Below are positions 23,105 through 32,221 of a stretch of DNA of 64,000 bases, in pieces; the stretch's first letter is position 1; every line of letters starts with the position of its first letter. A program made the position numbers and the translations under genes. Below the pieces are notes generated by a model. The model made no database searches. It saw only the letters and a list, made by a program, of their open reading frames with translations, and was not told the origin of the DNA. The DNA is from Collinsella sp. An7 (GTDB lineage: Bacteria; Actinomycetota; Coriobacteriia; Coriobacteriales; Coriobacteriaceae), in contig NZ_NFHP01000004.1 of the NCBI RefSeq assembly GCF_002159335.1, positions 186,001 through 250,000 of the forward strand, in the 5' to 3' direction.

Positions 23105-23485
23105 ATGAGCAAGACCGCCGTTGTTTCCGACCAGGCGCCCGCCGCGGTGGGCGCGTACTCCGCCGGCATCTCCGCGGGTGAGACCGTTTACCTCTCGGGC
23201 CAGCTCGGACTCGACCCTGCCACTGGTGCCCTCGTGGAAGGTGTTGAGGCCCAGGCGGCCCAAGCGCTGCGCAACATCGGCGCTCTGCTCAAGAGCGAGG
23301 GGCTCGACTACGGCGACGTGGTCAAGACGACCGTGCTGCTTGCGAATATCGACGACTTCGCCAAGGTCAACGAGGTGTATGCGACCTTCTTTGCCAAGCC
23401 CTACCCGGCGCGCAGCTGCTTTGCCGTGGCGGCGCTCCCCAAGGGTGGGCTTGTTGAGATCGAGGCGACGGCCGTTCGCGACTAG
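23105..23485 (+). CDS. ridA: RidA-family reactive enamine/imine deaminase
   Basis: RidA hydrolyses reactive 2-aminoacrylate and related enamines made by PLP enzymes. The 126-aa sequence has the family features: [14 protein letters not shown] near the N-terminus, [33 protein letters not shown], and the catalytic arginine in [28 protein letters not shown] precedes the ATG. It stands alone, convergent with the DUF218 gene. Confidence 0.96.
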   Translation: MSKTAVVSDQAPAAVGAYSAGISAGETVYLSGQLGLDPATGALVEGVEAQAAQALRNIGALLKSEGLDYGDVVKTTVLLANIDDFAKVNEVYATFFAKPYPARSCFAVAALPKGGLVEIEATAVRD

Positions 23486-23523
23486 GGGCGACCGGGCGTC
23501 GGCGCCCTCAGCCGCACTGCCGG

Positions 23524-24264
23524 CTACATTGTGCCGAGCAGCGTGTTCTTAAGGATCGCGAAGCACTCCCGCAGCAGGTTGTTGGGGAGGTACCACGGCG
23601 TTGAGTACGCCGGGATGCCCCAAGTGTGCTCGAGGCCCTGGTGCTCGGCAATCTGCAGCGCGCGGTAGACGTGGAAGTTGTTGGTGACAATCCCCACGCG
23701 GTCGCGCGCGGGGTCGATGAGCTTGCTCGCAAAGGCGAGGTTCTCGGCCGTGGTGGTCGAGCGGTCCTCCCGGATGATGCGCTCGGAGTCTATCCCGGCA
23801 TCCACGAGCCAGGCGGCCATGCAGTCCGCCTCGGACACGGGTTCGTTGTCGCCCTGGCCGCCGCAGGCGATCGCCTTCGTCTCGGGATGGTCCGCGAGGT
23901 AGTTGCGGGCCGTCTCGAGGCGATGACGGAGGACCTCGGCCGGCGTGCCGTCGGCGCGCACTTGGGCGCCGAGCACGAGCAGGTAGTCGAGGTCGTCGGG
24001 CGTCTCGGTGCGGTCCGCCGTCATGATAAAGGTGCTGAGTGCCACGGTTGCGACCACAAACACCACCGTGATGGCGCTCGCCGCGATGCGCGCCATGCGC
24101 ACAGCGGCATTCTCCGGAGCGAGGAGGCTCGCGATGCCGGGGACGAGACACACCGCGGCGATGACGTACCACACAAGAAAAAACGAGCTCCCTGAGTTTA
24201 CGAGCATGATGGTTGTGCCATAGAGGGCGCACGCGGCGCCAAAGACGATGAGCGCGATGGCCAT
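23524..24264 (-). CDS. YdcF/SanA-family (DUF218) membrane protein
   Basis: A 246-aa protein with three hydrophobic helices in the first 90 residues, then a DUF218 domain: DYLLVLGAQVRADGTPAEVLRHRLETA, AIACGGQGDNEPVSEADCMAAWLVDAGI, EDRSTTTAENLAFA and VTNNFHVYRAL. DUF218 proteins such as SanA and ElyC affect envelope integrity and peptidoglycan or lipid carrier metabolism; the reaction is not established. The ATG at 24264 has GAGGAGG upstream on the minus strand; earlier in-frame ATG codons to 24315 add a basic leader without a binding site. Confidence 0.88.
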   Translation of the reverse strand: MAIALIVFGAACALYGTTIMLVNSGSSFFLVWYVIAAVCLVPGIASLLAPENAAVRMARIAASAITVVFVVATVALSTFIMTADRTETPDDLDYLLVLGAQVRADGTPAEVLRHRLETARNYLADHPETKAIACGGQGDNEPVSEADCMAAWLVDAGIDSERIIREDRSTTTAENLAFASKLIDPARDRVGIVTNNFHVYRALQIAEHQGLEHTWGIPAYSTPWYLPNNLLRECFAILKNTLLGTM

Positions 24265-24540
24265 GGAGCCTCCTCGCTGGTGGGTGCGTTTGATTTTGCG
24301 TGTCCATTGTTGCATAGAAGTGCGTGGTTGCCGCCGGTAGGTTATCCCGCGCCTGCGCTCCGGTGCCGGTGTCCGCGCTCGCCCCCTGCGGCGCTCGTCA
24401 CTGCCGTTCCCGCCTCCGGCGTCCGCCGCGCCCTCCGCATATCAGCGTTTTGAAAAGAAGTGTCAGGATCCTGCAGCTCACTTGTCCGAACGAGTGGTCG
24501 CGCGTATCGTGGTGGGCGTGTGTTGTCGTTGGGAGGGCTC

Positions 24541-25752
24541 ATGCCTGCAGGATTGCTTCCGATTATCTACCTCGCGTTCATCAGCCTCGGCTTGCCCGAT
24601 TCGGCGTTGGGCTCCGCTTGGCCGACCATGGCGCCCGGATTTGGCGCGGGTGTGTCGTGGGTCGGTCTTGTCACCATGATCATCGCGGCGGGGACGATCG
24701 CGTCGAGCCTCATGTCGGTTAAGGTAGTCGATCGCTTTGGCACGGGGCGCGTGACCGTCGCGAGCGTCTTTCTTACCGCGGCGGGTCTCGTGGGCTTCTC
24801 CCTCTCCGATGCGTTCTGGCAGCTCTGCGTGTGGGCGATTCCCTACGGGCTCGGTGCGGGCGCGGTCGATGCGGCGCTTAATTCCTTTGTGGCCGTGCAT
24901 TACGAGTCGCAGCACATGAGCTGGCTCCACTGCATGTGGGGCGTGGGCGCGAGCGGCGGGCCCGTCATCATGGCGCAGTGCATCGGCGCGGGGTCGTGGT
25001 CGCTCGGCTTTATGGTGCTCGGCGGCATCCAGGTGCTCATTGCCGTGGTGCTCACGGTCTCGCTGCCGCTGTGGAAGGACCGCACGCTCCCCAAGCCGGC
25101 TGGCCGTGGCGCGGGCGATGGGTTGGGCGACGGCGCAACGGAGGAGGGCGCTCTTGCCGTGAGCCGGCGCGACCTTCTGCGCCGCCCGGGCGTGCTCGCC
25201 GTGCTGGTCTGCTTTTTCTGCTATTGCGCGCTCGAGACCACCTGCGGCGCGTGGGCGGCCACGTACTGCACGCTCGCGCGCGGGATCCCGGCCGAGACGG
25301 CGGCCGCCTGGGCGTCGCTTTTCTATATCGGAATCACCATCGGGCGCGGCGTGAGCGGCTTTATCTCCATCAAGGTGGCCGACCACAACATGATTCGTCT
25401 GGGTCAGGTGCTCGTTGCGGTGGGCGTTGCCTGCATGTTGCTGCCTCTGGGTGACGGTGCGCTCGTGGCGGGGCTCGTGCTCACCGGCCTCGGCTGCGCG
25501 CCGATCTACCCCTCGATCATCCACGCCACGCCCGCGCGATTCGGCGACGACGCGGCGCTCGCGCTCACCGGCATGCAGATGGCATTCGCCTATGTGGGAT
25601 CGCTGGTGATGTCGCCGCTCTTTGGCGTGCTCGCGCAGCTCATCAGCCCTGAGCTGTATCCGTTCTACCTCGCGGTTCTCTTGGTGGTGATGATCCTCTT
25701 TGCCGAGAAGCTCAACCGCGTGGTGAGCCGCCGCCGGGCGCGCGCGGCATAG
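24541..25752 (+). CDS. Major facilitator superfamily transporter (fucose permease-like)
   Basis: A 403-aa, 12-helix MFS protein. It shows the FucP/YfkF-like pattern: GLLPIIYLAFISLGLPDSALGSAWP in helix 1, conserved SLHCMWGVGASGGP-type segment (seen as MSWLHCMWGVGASGGP) in helix 5, the TCGAWAATY segment at helix 7 and GCAPIYPSIIHATPARFG in helix 10. Related proteins carry fucose or other sugars, but substrate cannot be assigned from sequence. ATG at 24541 follows GGGAGGG. Two open frames flank it without gene character; no operon partner. Confidence 0.85.
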   Translation: MPAGLLPIIYLAFISLGLPDSALGSAWPTMAPGFGAGVSWVGLVTMIIAAGTIASSLMSVKVVDRFGTGRVTVASVFLTAAGLVGFSLSDAFWQLCVWAIPYGLGAGAVDAALNSFVAVHYESQHMSWLHCMWGVGASGGPVIMAQCIGAGSWSLGFMVLGGIQVLIAVVLTVSLPLWKDRTLPKPAGRGAGDGLGDGATEEGALAVSRRDLLRRPGVLAVLVCFFCYCALETTCGAWAATYCTLARGIPAETAAAWASLFYIGITIGRGVSGFISIKVADHNMIRLGQVLVAVGVACMLLPLGDGALVAGLVLTGLGCAPIYPSIIHATPARFGDDAALALTGMQMAFAYVGSLVMSPLFGVLAQLISPELYPFYLAVLLVVMILFAEKLNRVVSRRRARAA

Positions 25753-25890
25753 GGGCGGCAAGCCTGCCGGGCTGCGCCGTACGGATGGCGGTGTTACAGA
25801 AGCCCGCTCGGCGGATTGATGAGTAGCTCACCCGCGAGTTGGCGCTGCACGGTAAGCGCTGCGGACATAGGCGACAGAAGGGGAGTCACC

Positions 25891-26469
25891 ATGACGGAAC
25901 GGGAGAAGATGGAGCAGGGCGCCTGGTACGATCCCGGTGCAGACTGGGAGCTCCGCGAAGCGCGGCGCCGGGCGGCGGACCTCGCGTTTGCTTACAACCA
26001 GACGCAGCCGAGCGACCGCGACCGCCAAGGCGAGCTCTTGCGGGAGCTCTTTGGTCATGTGGGAGATCACGCGAGCGTGCTTGCGCCCCTGCAGGTCGAT
26101 TACGGATACAACGTGTCGCTCGGCAACCGGTCGTTTATCAACCACGGGGCTTACCTTATGGATTGTGCACCGATCACGATTGGCAACGACGTCTTTATCG
26201 GCCCCAACCTCGGCGCGTACACCGCTCAGCATCCGCTGGTTGCCGAAGAGCGCAACCTCGGGGTGGAGCGGGCATTACCCATCACCATCGAGGACGATTG
26301 CTGGCTCGGAGGCGATGTCAAGATCATGCCGGGTGTGACCATCGGCCGCGGCTGCGTGATCGGCGCGGGGAGCATTGTCACGCGCGACGTGCCCGCCGGG
26401 CATCTTGCCGTGGGCGCGCCGTGTCGGGTGGTTCGCGCTATCACCGACGAGGACCGGATCGGGCTGTAA
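25891..26469 (+). CDS. maa: Maltose/galactoside O-acetyltransferase-type hexapeptide protein
   Basis: Acetyl-CoA-dependent sugar acetyltransferase of the LacA/Maa group. After the N-terminal Maa helical domain (MEQGAWYDPGADWELREAR; about residues 8-65) comes the left-handed beta helix with hexapeptide repeats: VSLGNRSFINHGAYLMDCAPITIGNDVFIGPNLGAYT, and VKIMPGVTIGRGCVIGAGSIVTRDVPAG. The catalytic His is in AQHPL. ATG at 25891 follows AGGGGAG. 192 aa is standard. The enzyme acetylates non-metabolised sugars, probably for detoxification; the exact acceptor is unknown. Confidence 0.92.
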   Translation: MTEREKMEQGAWYDPGADWELREARRRAADLAFAYNQTQPSDRDRQGELLRELFGHVGDHASVLAPLQVDYGYNVSLGNRSFINHGAYLMDCAPITIGNDVFIGPNLGAYTAQHPLVAEERNLGVERALPITIEDDCWLGGDVKIMPGVTIGRGCVIGAGSIVTRDVPAGHLAVGAPCRVVRAITDEDRIGL

Positions 26470-26545
26470 CGGCGGCAGCATTCGCGCATCTCGTGAAAGC
26501 GTTGCCCCGGCTGGCGTTTGGCCGTATACTACTGGCTCTGGACGT

Positions 26546-26622
26546 CGGGACGTGGCGCAGTTTGGTAGCGCGCCTGCTTTGGGAGCAGGATGTCGCAGGT
26601 TCGAATCCTGTCGTCCCGACCA
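26546..26622 (+). tRNA. tRNA-Pro (anticodon TGG)
   Basis: Cloverleaf with acceptor CGGGACG/CGTCCCG, D-arm GGCGCAGTTTGGTAGCGC, anticodon arm CCTGC-TTTGGGA-GCAGG, T-arm GCAGGTTCGAATCCTGT and encoded CCA. The anticodon TGG reads proline codons. Confidence 0.97.
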
Positions 26623-26625
26623 TAT

Positions 26626-26699
26626 GCGGGCGTAGTTCATCGGTAGAACCTCAGCCTTCCAAGCTGATGAGGCGGGTTCGACTCCCGTCGCCCGCTCCA
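26626..26699 (+). tRNA. tRNA-Gly (anticodon TCC)
   Basis: Acceptor GCGGGCG/CGCCCGC, D-arm with GTTCATCGGTAGAAC, anticodon loop CTTCCAA (TCC), T-arm GCGGGTTCGACTCCCGT and encoded CCA. It starts three bases after the tRNA-Pro CCA, so the two are one transcript. Confidence 0.97.
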
Positions 26700-26709
26700 T
26701 TGAGAGACG

Positions 26710-26740
26710 AGCCCGGTGCCCACGCGGCGTCGGGCTTTTT
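26710..26740 (+). terminator. Terminator of the tRNA pair
   Basis: AGCCCG at the left pairs with CGGGCT at the right (inner pairs GCC/GGC), followed by TTTTT. Confidence 0.9.
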
Positions 26741-26933
26741 GCTACCGCGTGCCGGGAGTCGAACCCGGGAGGGTGCGGAACAGAGCCGGCGGCATCGTTC
26801 GTGACCGATTCCGCGTGCGTTGTTACATCGTCGGGCCATTCGCCGACATCTTCCCGCTCCCGCACCGAGCGTGTCCGTACCATAGGGCTGTGTGTTGCCG
26901 GACACGACGGCAACGGGAAGGAAGGAGATCCGT

Positions 26934-27650
26934 ATGAGGGCCGTTCCGGCGATTCTGTCCGTGTTCTGCTTGTCCGCCGTGCTCCTTACGGGGTGCAGCC
27001 AGGGCGCGTCTGCAGGCTCCACGCCGTCCGAAGGGTCCACGCTCGCGGCGGTGGAGGAGGAGACCTCCGAGCCCGCCATGGAAAACTGGACGGAGAGTGC
27101 ATTCTACGAGCGCCCCGTCACCGAGGTCATCTCCGATCTTGAGCTGCTCTCCTTTGAGGTGGCGGATGCGTACTACGACGGCAGCGAGGAGTACGGCTAC
27201 AGTTACTTCTATATCACCCTGACCGGCGAGCTCAACCAGCCGCTTGTCGAGGGGGCGAGCGAGTACCTGCAGATCTCGCTGACCATCGATCATCCGGTAT
27301 TCACGAGCGACTCTGAACAGACCTTGGAGGCGCTCGACCCCGCGACCATCGTCACGGGGGTCGATGCCATGATGTACCACCCCGAGGTCGATCCTTCGGA
27401 ATGGGAAGGTCTGGCGCAGCAGGCGATCGACGCGTTCGGTCTTGAGCCTATGACGAGCTCCTCAACCGATGTGAGCCCGTTTGACGAGAACAGGATGCTC
27501 GGCAACTACACCGGACCCTCGACGTTTAATGGTCAGGAGGCCGAGTACATGATCATCATCTCCTCGTCTAGGGAGGGCGGTGACCTCCCTGAGCCTGACA
27601 AGCCGCTCTTCATCGACGTTTCGCTTTTCTTTATAGCTGCAACCGAGTAG
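26934..27650 (+). CDS. Uncharacterised lipoprotein
   Basis: Not recognised as a known family. The N-terminus is a lipoprotein signal (MRAVPAILSVFCLSAVLLTGC, lipidated Cys21), followed by a Ser/Gly/Glu-rich linker to about residue 50 and an acidic globular part of about 190 residues with many Tyr, Glu and Asp (YYDGSEEYGYSYFYITLTGEL; VTGVDAMMYHPEVDPSEW). There are no cysteines in the mature domain apart from the lipid site. ATG at 26934 has AAGGAG. It is monocistronic; its surface location is inferred from the signal only. Confidence 0.8.
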   Translation: MRAVPAILSVFCLSAVLLTGCSQGASAGSTPSEGSTLAAVEEETSEPAMENWTESAFYERPVTEVISDLELLSFEVADAYYDGSEEYGYSYFYITLTGELNQPLVEGASEYLQISLTIDHPVFTSDSEQTLEALDPATIVTGVDAMMYHPEVDPSEWEGLAQQAIDAFGLEPMTSSSTDVSPFDENRMLGNYTGPSTFNGQEAEYMIIISSSREGGDLPEPDKPLFIDVSLFFIAATE

Positions 27651-27751
27651 GAAGAGCTGCTTCATTCGCGGTCGTTCTCCTGCTCATCTACCCCCGCGAG
27701 CCGGGCGTGGCCATAACACCGCCCTGTCCGCGGGGGCCTTGCGCTGCGTGT

Positions 27752-27780
27752 CTCCGGCGTCGGGCAGTCCGGCGCCGGAG
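27752..27780. terminator. Hairpin between convergent lipoprotein and aldehyde dehydrogenase genes
   Basis: CTCCGGCG (27752-27759) and CGCCGGAG (27773-27780) are perfect inverted copies with a 13-base loop, five bases before the aldehyde dehydrogenase stop on the other strand. No T-run on either side. Confidence 0.5.
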
Positions 27781-27785
27781 GCCGC

Positions 27786-29171
27786 CTAGCGCAGCACGAG
27801 GCGGATGAGCCGATCCTTCCAGCGGGCATAGGGCTGGTAGCGCATCGGCGGGTCCGCCCACAGGCTGCGCTTGAGGATGCTCTTCTCGTGGCTGAATGTG
27901 TCGAAGCTCTTCTTGCCGTGGTAGCTGCCCATGCCGGAGGCGCCCACGCCGCCGAAGCCCATCTCGCTCGTGGCGAGGTGCACGATGGTGTCGTTTATGC
28001 AGCCGCCGCCAAAGGGCACGTAGCGCAGTAACCGGTCCTCGAGCGCGCGGTCGCGCGTAAAGAGGTAGAGCGCGAGCGGCTTGGGCCGCGCCTTGATAAG
28101 TGCCTCCGCCTCCTCGACGCTACGGTAGGTGATGACGGGCAGGATGGGTCCAAAGATCTCCTCGCCCATGACGGCGTCCTCGGCGGTGACGCCGTCCATC
28201 ACCGTGGGCTCGATCTGGAGCGTCTCTGAGCACGACCCGCCGCCCGTGACGACCTTGCTCGGGTCGATGAGGCCGAGAAGCCGGTCGAAGTGCTTGCGGT
28301 TGATGATCTTGCCCCAAGCGGGGTTCTCCAGCGGGCGCTCGCCAAACATCTTGTTGATCTGCCGCTCTACCTCGCTTAGAAAGGCATCGTGCACCCGCTC
28401 GTCTACGAGCACATAGTCCGGGGCAACGCAGGTCTGCCCGCAGTTGAGAAACTTGCCAAAGACCACGCGCGCCGCGGTGACGCGCAGGTCGGCGTCGGCG
28501 GCGACGATGCACGGGCTCTTGCCGCCAAGCTCAAGCGTGACGGGCGTGAGGTGCTCTGCGGCGCGCTGCATAACGAGACGCCCTACCGCAACGCTGCCGG
28601 TAAAGAAGATGTAGTCAAAACGCTGGTCGAGGAGCTCGGTGTTCTCGGCGCGGCCGCCCTCCACAACGGTGACGAGCTCGGGCGGCAGGCAGCTCTCCAC
28701 AATCTGGCGGATGACCACGGAGGTGGCGGGCGCGTAGGCGCTCGGCTTGACGACGCAGGTGTTGCCGGCGGCAAGCGCGCCCACGAGCGGCTCCATGGTG
28801 AGCATGAAGGGGTAGTTCCACGGGCTCATGATGAGGACGACCCCGTACGGCTCGGCGATGGTGAAGCTCCGGCCGGGGAGGTTTGCGAGGTCTGTGCGCA
28901 CACGGTGGCGGCGAGCCCAGCGGCCAACGTGGTGGAGCTGATAACGGAGTTCGGCGAGGGTGAGGCCGACCTCGCACATGTAGCCCTCGGTCGGCGTTTT
29001 ACCGAGGTCCGCGTGGAGCGCCTCCTCGATGTCGCTCTTGTGCGCGCGGATGGCGCGGTCGAGTGCGGTGAGTGCGCTGCGGCGCGCGGCGAGGGGGATG
29101 GTCGCTCCGGATGCGGCGTAGGTGCGGCAGCGCTCGACCTTCTCGGCGATGGACGCGGGTGTGGTGGTCAT
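27786..29171 (-). CDS. Aldehyde dehydrogenase family protein (class 3-like)
   Basis: NAD(P)+-dependent aldehyde dehydrogenase of 461 aa. Substrate-binding and catalytic features: SPWNYPFMLTMEPLVGALAAGN, FFTGSVAVGR, the glutamate in LELGGKSPC, the catalytic cysteine in NCGQTCVAPDY, and EEIFGPILPV. The short length and the lack of a long N-terminus place it with the class 3/coniferyl aldehyde group. GGGAGGACC precedes the ATG at 29171. It is monocistronic; substrate not predictable, though fermentation of fatty or aromatic aldehydes is possible. Confidence 0.93.
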   Translation of the reverse strand: MTTTPASIAEKVERCRTYAASGATIPLAARRSALTALDRAIRAHKSDIEEALHADLGKTPTEGYMCEVGLTLAELRYQLHHVGRWARRHRVRTDLANLPGRSFTIAEPYGVVLIMSPWNYPFMLTMEPLVGALAAGNTCVVKPSAYAPATSVVIRQIVESCLPPELVTVVEGGRAENTELLDQRFDYIFFTGSVAVGRLVMQRAAEHLTPVTLELGGKSPCIVAADADLRVTAARVVFGKFLNCGQTCVAPDYVLVDERVHDAFLSEVERQINKMFGERPLENPAWGKIINRKHFDRLLGLIDPSKVVTGGGSCSETLQIEPTVMDGVTAEDAVMGEEIFGPILPVITYRSVEEAEALIKARPKPLALYLFTRDRALEDRLLRYVPFGGGCINDTIVHLATSEMGFGGVGASGMGSYHGKKSFDTFSHEKSILKRSLWADPPMRYQPYARWKDRLIRLVLR

Positions 29172-30967
<1,796 letters not shown>

Positions 30968-30995
30968 CTGCCTGTCTGACGCTTTGGACGAATTT

Positions 30996-31020
30996 GGGGG
31001 CCCTTCGGGGCCCTCTTTTT
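30996..31020 (+). terminator. Terminator of gdhA
   Basis: GGGCCC-TTCG-GGGCCC stem with a stable TTCG tetraloop, followed by TCTTTTT. Confidence 0.93.
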
Positions 31021-31150
31021 GAGCGGTTTGTCGGGCGCGAAAGCTTTTAATCGGAGTTTTTACTAGATTCCGGCTCGATGCATCGACCTGCTGAGAGGCG
31101 AGCGCCCCGCGATTCGCTGTACGAGCCAGGACGCTGCCGCCGGGCGGGCC

Positions 31151-31156
31151 TATAAT
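31151..31156 (+). promoter_or_regulatory. Candidate -10 element of the small membrane protein gene
   Basis: A perfect TATAAT, 35 bases before the ATG at 31191. No convincing -35 element. Confidence 0.45.
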
Positions 31157-31190
31157 GAACGCCATTGCCCCATTCGCGTTGGGAGGAACC

Positions 31191-31451
31191 ATGCCCAAAG
31201 AGATCGCGTCGATCGTGCTTGGCGTGCTGTCGATGATCGTATCGTTTGTGCCGATTATTCCGCTCCAGATCGTGGGCGCCGCGGTGGGTGTGTGGGGCTT
31301 TTTGATGGGGCGTCGCGCTCGTCGGGAAGACTATCGCCGCGACCTTCCTGCGACGATCGGCCAGATCTGCTCGGGCGTCGGCGTTTTTCTGTGCCTGCTC
31401 GCACCCGTGCTCGCTGTGGTGAGCAACATCGTCTTGCTGTTCATGCGTTAG
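31191..31451 (+). CDS. Small two-helix membrane protein, unknown function
   Basis: 86 aa, not recognised. Two hydrophobic helices (about residues 4-40, SIVLGVLSMIVSFVPIIPLQIVGAAV, and 60-85) flank a very basic loop GRRARREDYRR. ATG at 31191 follows GGGAGG, and a TATAAT lies upstream, which supports it as a real gene. A palindrome array begins 64 bases after the stop. Confidence 0.65.
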   Translation: MPKEIASIVLGVLSMIVSFVPIIPLQIVGAAVGVWGFLMGRRARREDYRRDLPATIGQICSGVGVFLCLLAPVLAVVSNIVLLFMR

Positions 31452-31514
31452 GGGATGTTGGCCGAAGGGGACTGCGGACGTTTTCTGGTGCATCCCCGTC
31501 CTGCCGTTTGGATT

Positions 31515-31920
31515 CTGCTGCAGTTTGTCAAATAAGCGGGCCGACGCGTCGTTTGGATTGACGATTTGCGGCACTATTCGGCGCGCCATCTCAGTTCTGC
31601 TGCGGTTCGTCAAACAAGGGGCGCGCCGCCGCGCTACGATTGACCATCTGAAGCGCAATGCGCGGGCTCGCTTCTGTTGCGCTGCAGATCGTCAAAGGAT
31701 TGGTTGGGGATGTGTTCCGTTTGACCCATTCCAACCGCGGCTCGTCACGCAAGGCGGCGTTTCGACCGGTTTAGGTAACAATCTGCGGCAACGATGAGGA
31801 GGCGGGACCGCGGTTGCCGCACTTTGTCACGCAAGACCGTCGAGGCACCCCCTTAGGTGCGAAACTGCGGCAACGGTGGTCGGGCTCTCTTGCTGTTGCC
31901 GCAGATGGTCACGTAAGGAA
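31515..31920. repeat. Array of degenerate palindromes, period about 78 bp
   Basis: A motif close to GTTGCCGCAGATTGTCACGCA recurs in forward orientation near 31515, 31595, 31672, 31731, 31812 and 31891, and inverted copies (TGCGGCAAC-type ends) lie about 40 bases after most of them (31554, 31637, 31771, 31853). Each unit can thus fold as a hairpin of about 60 bases. The best unit, 31812-31876, pairs at 16 of 18 positions. Unit starts are spaced about 77-80 bases, with one shorter gap interrupted by another repeat (31702). The 770-base interval 31452-32221 has no gene. Confidence 0.75.
31702..31736. repeat. Copy of the GGTTGGGGACG palindrome family
   Basis: TGGTTGGGGATGTGTTCC, then GTTTGACCCATT, matches the left arms at 47287 and 57681 closely. 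GGTTGG (31702) and CCAACC (31731) close a short hairpin. It sits inside the 78-bp array. Confidence 0.65.
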
Positions 31921-31993
31921 ACGCTGGTGCATCGATCGACGTGCGTCCGTGGATGCCCGGGGCGCCCGGGAAGGGCTGGCATTCCGCACGATC

Positions 31994-32023
31994 GGTACAA
32001 AAGGGCAGGGGCTTTGTGATCGA
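31994..32023. repeat. Copy of the GGTACAAAGGGACAGGGGCTTTG element
   Basis: CGGTACAAAAGGGCAGGGG followed by CTTTGTG is nearly the same as 45647-45677. The arms here pair only over ACAAAG/CTTTGT. Confidence 0.55.
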
Positions 32024-32221
32024 CCCTGGCGCCCGACCGCGCGCCGGGGCAACCGTTTACCGAGAGAACGGCCGCGCTCACGATGCGACAGCGGGTATCT
32101 GCAGAAGATGTGCGTAAGGTAGTACCTGCGACAGGCATGCGCTTACATTGGTTACGCAATGAGAGGGCGGCACGGGCAGGTGAGCCAGGGCCGTCCTGAC
32201 GTGATACGAAAAGGAGCGCGC

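Noticed and set aside
26751-26771. T-arm-like sequence on the minus strand after tRNA-Gly, as a possible attachment-site remnant
   Set aside because: Only the T-arm is present and no integrase or foreign DNA is next to it.
31515-31920. CRISPR array
   Set aside because: The repeats are degenerate, occur in both orientations, are themselves separated by inverted copies, and there is no cas gene nearby.
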